Shown here: piece by piece, positions 6,406 through 9,266 of the stretch
Numbering within the stretch: position 1 is the stretch's first letter
Layout of the letters: the number at the start of each line of letters is the position of its first letter
From: Verrucomicrobiota bacterium
Lineage (GTDB): Bacteria > Verrucomicrobiota > Verrucomicrobiia > Verrucomicrobiales > Verrucomicrobiaceae
Length of the DNA: 9,266 nucleotides
Direction of reading: 5' to 3'
NCBI GenBank assembly: GCA_021413535.1
Contig: JAIOQF010000387.1
Span: 1 to 9,266 of the forward strand
Made by a program: the position numbers and the translations under genes
The notes under the pieces: generated by a model
Told to the model about the DNA's origin: nothing
The model's input: only the letters and a program-made list of their open reading frames with translations
Databases searched by the model: none

Positions 6406-6525
6406 TTATTTGCCGCTGTGATGGCCCATGTCGACGGGCGGTGGCGTCGTGTTGGTGTGCTTGGAGGCACAGGCAGCAAGCGTAAGAGCGGCCACGGCGA
6501 GCGTGAGGGTAATGATGGATTTCAT
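6406..6525 (-). CDS. very small lipoprotein (39 residues)
   Basis: The gene encodes a 39-residue peptide. Residues 1-18 are a lipoprotein signal (MKSIITLTLAVAALTLAAC) with lipobox LAAC, so C19 would become the lipid-bearing first residue of a mature peptide of only about 21 residues. The mature part reads ASKHTNTTPPPVDMGHHSGK: a polar and proline-rich spacer with three histidines near a short tail. No domain is recognised. The open frame continues upstream but only the ATG at 6525 puts the signal sequence at the N-terminus. It is supported as a real gene by its lipobox, a candidate promoter upstream and a strong terminator just after it. It lies downstream of the L,D-transpeptidase on the same strand; a role as a small envelope or peptidoglycan-linked peptide is only a guess. 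Confidence 0.68.
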   Translation of the reverse strand: MKSIITLTLAVAALTLAACASKHTNTTPPPVDMGHHSGK

Positions 6526-6597
6526 GATGATGGGTATCTGAGCTGTTGTTTTCGATTCCACCCGTGCGGCGGGATTGCCGTATTGGGCGTGATCGCG

Positions 6598-6626
6598 TCC
6601 ATAGCGCGAAGCAGGAGCTTTGCCAA
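6598..6626 (-). promoter_or_regulatory. candidate sigma-70-type promoter of the small lipoprotein
   Basis: On the minus strand TTGGCA (6626-6621) and TATGGA (6603-6598) are separated by exactly 17 bases. The -35 box matches consensus in five of six positions, the -10 in only three. The predicted start would leave a leader of about 65 bases before the lipoprotein ATG. The 122-base gap from the transpeptidase stop also suggests a separate promoter. Confidence 0.35.
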
Positions 6627-6647
6627 ATCGAAAAGCGATGCAAAATA

Positions 6648-7112
6648 TCATTCCTCGATCCAGACCGGCGTCCCCGGCGGTGTCGCCGCAAAAAGTTCCG
6701 CCACATCCGCATTGCGCATTCGCACGCAACCATGGCTGCCGACCTGGCCGACCCGTCCTTCTTCATTGGTTCCATGGATGTAGATGTAGCGCTCCCGTGT
6801 GTTCGCATTGCGCGACTCTGCCCCTTCTAACCAGAGAATGCGGGAAACGATCAAGTCGCCTTCCACCGCTTGTGCAGGATCCCATTCACCCGCTGGCACC
6901 CGCGCCTTGAAAACAGTGCGCTGGTTCAAGCCATCGCCAAATTTCTCCGCCACCCGAAACGCGCCGAGCGGCGTCTGGTTGGATCCCTCGCGAAATCCAA
7001 TGCCGAACTTTGACGTGCTGCAAGGCCACTGTTTAACCAATCGGGAGCCGTCCCACAGAGCGAGGGTCTGGGTGCCGATGGAGACTTCAATGCGGGGCTG
7101 GGGAATTTGCAT
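6648..7112 (-). CDS. L,D-transpeptidase (YkuD domain), no signal peptide
   Basis: A 154-residue protein that is almost entirely one YkuD catalytic domain. The active-site signature is complete: YIHGTNEEG (111-119) with H113, then GSHGCVRM (125-132) with catalytic C129, H127 and R131. TPLGAFRV (47-54) is the usual substrate-side strand. Such enzymes cleave a tetrapeptide stem and form 3-3 cross-links between diaminopimelate residues, or attach lipoproteins to peptidoglycan. They act in the periplasm, yet this protein starts MQIPQPRIEVSIG with no hydrophobic leader, and an in-frame stop lies 18 bases upstream of ATG 7112, leaving no room for one. It diverges from asd, 48 bases away, whose pathway makes diaminopimelate. 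A small lipoprotein gene follows. Family call very sure; location and exact reaction uncertain. Confidence 0.93.
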   Translation of the reverse strand: MQIPQPRIEVSIGTQTLALWDGSRLVKQWPCSTSKFGIGFREGSNQTPLGAFRVAEKFGDGLNQRTVFKARVPAGEWDPAQAVEGDLIVSRILWLEGAESRNANTRERYIYIHGTNEEGRVGQVGSHGCVRMRNADVAELFAATPPGTPVWIEE

Positions 7113-7160
7113 TTTGTAGATGGGAGCTTACTCTGGCCGCCCTCAAATCCAATCACGAAC
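7113..7160. promoter_or_regulatory. short divergent promoter region between L,D-transpeptidase and asd
   Basis: Only 48 bases separate the two start codons, so promoters for both genes must overlap each other or the coding sequences. On the plus strand TTGCAT (7107-7112) and TACTCT (7129-7134) are a weak candidate pair with 16-base spacing for asd. No clear pair is seen for the transpeptidase, and neither start has a Shine-Dalgarno motif. Confidence 0.3.
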
Positions 7161-8189
7161 ATGAGCAAACTCAAACACGTCGCCATCGCCGGAGCCACCG
7201 GCGCCGTCGGAGTGGAAATGCTCCGCTGCCTCGAGCAGCGGAACTTTCCAGTCGGCGAACTCACTCTTCTTGCCAGCGCCCGCAGCGCCGGAAAGAAGAT
7301 GAAGTTCAGAGGCAAGGATATCGTGGTGCAGGAACTCACGGCGGATTCATTTGCTGGCGTGGACATCGCGTTGTTCAGCGCCGGCGGTGGTATCTCGAAG
7401 GAGTTCGCACCGCATGCGGTGAAGGCGGGTGCGATCGTGGTGGACAACTCCTCCGCCTTCCGCATGGACCCCGATGTGCCGCTCGTGATCCCGGAGATCA
7501 ACGCAGCCGATTTGAAAAGCCTGCCGAAGGGCATCGTGGCCAATCCGAATTGCACGACTGCGATCACGCTGATGGCACTGTATCCCCTGCATCAGGCATT
7601 CGGGGTGACGCGGATTTTCGCCAGCAGCTACCAGGCAGTCAGCGGCACCGGCGCGCAGGCGATCGAAGAGCTGGAGAAACAAACTCGCCAATGGGCGAAA
7701 TCCGAGCGCAAGTGGGACGATGTCCAGCTGGGCGGGGAGCACATCAAGGTTTATCCGCACCAGATCGCCTTCAATGCGCTGCCACAAGTGGATTCGTTTC
7801 TCGATTCTGGTTATACGAAAGAAGAAATGAAGATGGAGAACGAGGGCCGGAAGATCATGCATCATCCGAAGTTTCGCGCCTCCGTCACTTGTGTGCGCGT
7901 GCCGGTGTTCCGGGCGCACAGTATCGCTGTCAGTGCGGAATTTGAAAAGCCCGTCACGCCCGATGCCGCACGCGCCGTGCTGAGAGAAGCACCCGGCCTC
8001 GATGTGGTGGATGATCCCGTTTTAAATCAATATCCGCTGGCCCTTGATGTCGCGGGCAAGGACAAATGCGCCGTGGGCCGCATCCGTCATGATTGTGCGC
8101 TAGACAATGGACTCGCGTTCTGGATCGCTGGCGACCAGCTTCTCAAGGGCGCAGCGTTGAACGCCGTGCAGATCGCGGAGTGCTTGTAA
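7161..8189 (+). CDS. asd: aspartate-semialdehyde dehydrogenase
   Basis: A 342-residue cytoplasmic enzyme that reduces aspartyl phosphate to aspartate semialdehyde with NADPH, the branch point to lysine/diaminopimelate, threonine and methionine. Visible landmarks are the nucleotide-binding GATGAVG (11-17), VVDNSSAFRMDPDVPLVIPE (93-112), the nucleophile C131 in ANPNCTT, Q158 in SSYQAVSGTG, the substrate-binding KMENEGRKI (224-232), and the general base H253 in RVPVFRAHS. Length is normal for the bacterial enzyme. ATG 7161 is chosen over an in-frame TTG at 7107 because the family starts just before the nucleotide-binding strand, and the TTG would lie inside the divergent gene. The farnesyl diphosphate synthase gene follows after 19 bases, so the two are probably one operon. 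Confidence 0.97.
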   Translation: MSKLKHVAIAGATGAVGVEMLRCLEQRNFPVGELTLLASARSAGKKMKFRGKDIVVQELTADSFAGVDIALFSAGGGISKEFAPHAVKAGAIVVDNSSAFRMDPDVPLVIPEINAADLKSLPKGIVANPNCTTAITLMALYPLHQAFGVTRIFASSYQAVSGTGAQAIEELEKQTRQWAKSERKWDDVQLGGEHIKVYPHQIAFNALPQVDSFLDSGYTKEEMKMENEGRKIMHHPKFRASVTCVRVPVFRAHSIAVSAEFEKPVTPDAARAVLREAPGLDVVDDPVLNQYPLALDVAGKDKCAVGRIRHDCALDNGLAFWIAGDQLLKGAALNAVQIAECL

Positions 8190-8208
8190 CCAAATCTTGT
8201 TTGTCGCA

Positions 8209-9093
8209 ATGAGCGACCTCAAATCCTACCTCGCCCAACGCGTCCAGTATGTGGATCACGCGCTGGATTCGTTCCTGTCATCGGCGGAGACGAAACCGGT
8301 CACAATTCACCAAGCGATGCGGCACAGTATTTTTGCCGGCGGCAAACGCTTGCGCCCGATCCTCTGCCTCGCTGCTGCGGAAGCTTGTGGCGGATCGGAT
8401 ACCAGCGCCCTCTTCGCGGCCTGCGGGGTGGAATGCTTGCACACTTACTCATTGATTCACGATGATCTGCCGTGCATGGACAACGACGATATGCGCCGTG
8501 GCGTGCCGACCTGTCACAAGGTCTACGGTGAAGCTATGGCGCTGCTCGCAGGTGATGCCTTGCAGGCGCTGGCATTCGAGCTGGTCGCTAAATCACGCGC
8601 CGGACATCGTTATTCCATCGGCGACATGATCCTGGAACTGGCGCGCACTGCCGGCAGCTTGCATCTCGTCGGCGGCCAGGTGGCCGACCTTGAAGGTGAA
8701 AGGAAGAAACTACTGCTCGATGATCTGCGGTTCATTCACGAAAACAAAACAGCCGCGATGTTGACGACCTCGGTCAAGCTCGGCGGAATGTGCGCGGATG
8801 CAGTGCCCGAGGAGCTGGCGGCGTTGGAAAAATTCGGCAGGGCGACCGGCCTCGCGTTCCAGATCATCGACGATATCCTCGATGTCACGCAGACGACTGA
8901 AAAGCTCGGCAAGAGCGCAGGCAAAGATGTGGCGTCAGAGAAGTCCACCTATCCGGCGTTGCTCGGACTCGATGCCTCACGCGAGGAAGCGCACCAGCTC
9001 ACCGAGCAGGCCCATCGGGCTCTCGATGTGTTCGGTCCGCGCGGACAGCGCATGCGGCAGCTCGCGGATTATCTGCTGGCCAGGGACTATTGA
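8209..9093 (+). CDS. ispA: farnesyl diphosphate synthase (polyprenyl synthetase family)
   Basis: A 294-residue all-helical prenyltransferase that condenses isopentenyl diphosphate with allylic diphosphates. Both metal-binding motifs are intact: the first aspartate-rich motif DDLPCMD (85-91) and the second DDILD (221-225). FAGGKRLRP (42-50) binds isopentenyl diphosphate, and KSTYPALLG (245-253) is the usual C-terminal motif. Tyr80 sits five residues before the first aspartate, a position where aromatic residues limit the product to C15, and the stretch HTYSLIHDDLP resembles E. coli IspA; hence farnesyl rather than longer products. ATG 8209 is preferred over TTG 8197. No Shine-Dalgarno motif is visible, and the short gap to asd suggests coupled expression. 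Product length is inferred from motif residues; a geranylgeranyl product is the main alternative. Confidence 0.93.
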   Translation: MSDLKSYLAQRVQYVDHALDSFLSSAETKPVTIHQAMRHSIFAGGKRLRPILCLAAAEACGGSDTSALFAACGVECLHTYSLIHDDLPCMDNDDMRRGVPTCHKVYGEAMALLAGDALQALAFELVAKSRAGHRYSIGDMILELARTAGSLHLVGGQVADLEGERKKLLLDDLRFIHENKTAAMLTTSVKLGGMCADAVPEELAALEKFGRATGLAFQIIDDILDVTQTTEKLGKSAGKDVASEKSTYPALLGLDASREEAHQLTEQAHRALDVFGPRGQRMRQLADYLLARDY

Positions 9094-9266
9094 ACCTGTA
9101 TCAGACGGAAACGACAGGCTGAAAGAAACGGGTCGCAAACACTGCCAAGCGCCACGTCACCTAACTCGAGGCGGCACAACCGGCTCGAAAAATAAATAAC
9201 AAGAAAACCACACCGACGTCGTTGTGCTTATTGAACCGGAAATTCCCAGTAAAAAATCGAACCCGC
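9094..9266. other. gene-free right end after ispA
   Basis: No coding region, intact RNA gene or clear terminator is visible. A 5-bp inverted repeat (CCTGT/ACAGG, 9095-9118) is too weak to be a terminator. An imperfect 18-base palindrome centred on GACGTC lies at 9209-9226, with eight of nine positions paired, and the sequence around it is AT-rich. It could be an operator for a gene beyond the edge. Confidence 0.4.

Noticed and set aside
9095..9118. Inverted repeat after ispA as a terminator
   Set aside because: Only five base pairs with a 14-base loop and no T-run on the plus strand.
9238..9266. Sequence on the minus strand at the edge reading GCGGGTTCGATT, like a tRNA or tmRNA T-arm
   Set aside because: The complementary CCCGC arm does not follow the loop; the next bases are a T-run, so no T-arm can form. 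It may be a coincidence or a truncated fragment, but the edge prevents a decision.

Overview
The window looks like chromosomal DNA from a member of the Verrucomicrobiota or a close relative. This is inferred from gene content: a secreted DUF1080 protein beside a secreted xylose-isomerase-like TIM barrel, a YccA-type Bax inhibitor, and housekeeping genes scattered outside their usual operons. Nearly all starts also lack a Shine-Dalgarno motif. No rRNA, intact tRNA, CRISPR array or complete mobile element was seen, and there is no gene-free stretch longer than 300 bases.

Left part (1-1933): the edge of a surface-polysaccharide locus. A GT4-type glycosyltransferase on the minus strand runs off the left edge. 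It diverges from a plus-strand SAM-dependent methyltransferase with an N-terminal coiled coil. Just past the methyltransferase, 1934-2037 may hold the decayed C-terminal tail of a transposase or integrase on the minus strand. It sits where the polysaccharide genes give way to general genes.

Middle part (2054-6227): five minus-strand genes, in transcription order a Bax-inhibitor-1/YccA membrane protein, a secreted DUF1080 (3-keto-disaccharide hydrolase-like) protein, a secreted sugar isomerase/epimerase-like TIM barrel, the F1 ATP synthase epsilon subunit (atpC, with no atpD beside it), and a secreted TraB/GumN protein. Gaps of 80 to 145 bases suggest several transcription units rather than one tight operon. 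The DUF1080 and TIM-barrel proteins probably act on the same kind of extracytoplasmic sugar.

Right part (6351-9093): an L,D-transpeptidase without a signal peptide and a 39-residue lipoprotein lie on the minus strand, closed by a strong intrinsic terminator. Diverging from the transpeptidase is a short plus-strand operon, asd then ispA (aspartate-semialdehyde dehydrogenase, farnesyl diphosphate synthase). The theme is the cell envelope: Asd leads to diaminopimelate, IspA supplies the precursor of the undecaprenyl carrier, and L,D-transpeptidases cross-link diaminopimelate residues.

I found no convincing new multi-gene system. The best leads are the TIM barrel that seems to lack the acidic metal ligands of its superfamily, the detached atpC, the leaderless L,D-transpeptidase with its tiny lipoprotein neighbour, and the possible transposase remnant.
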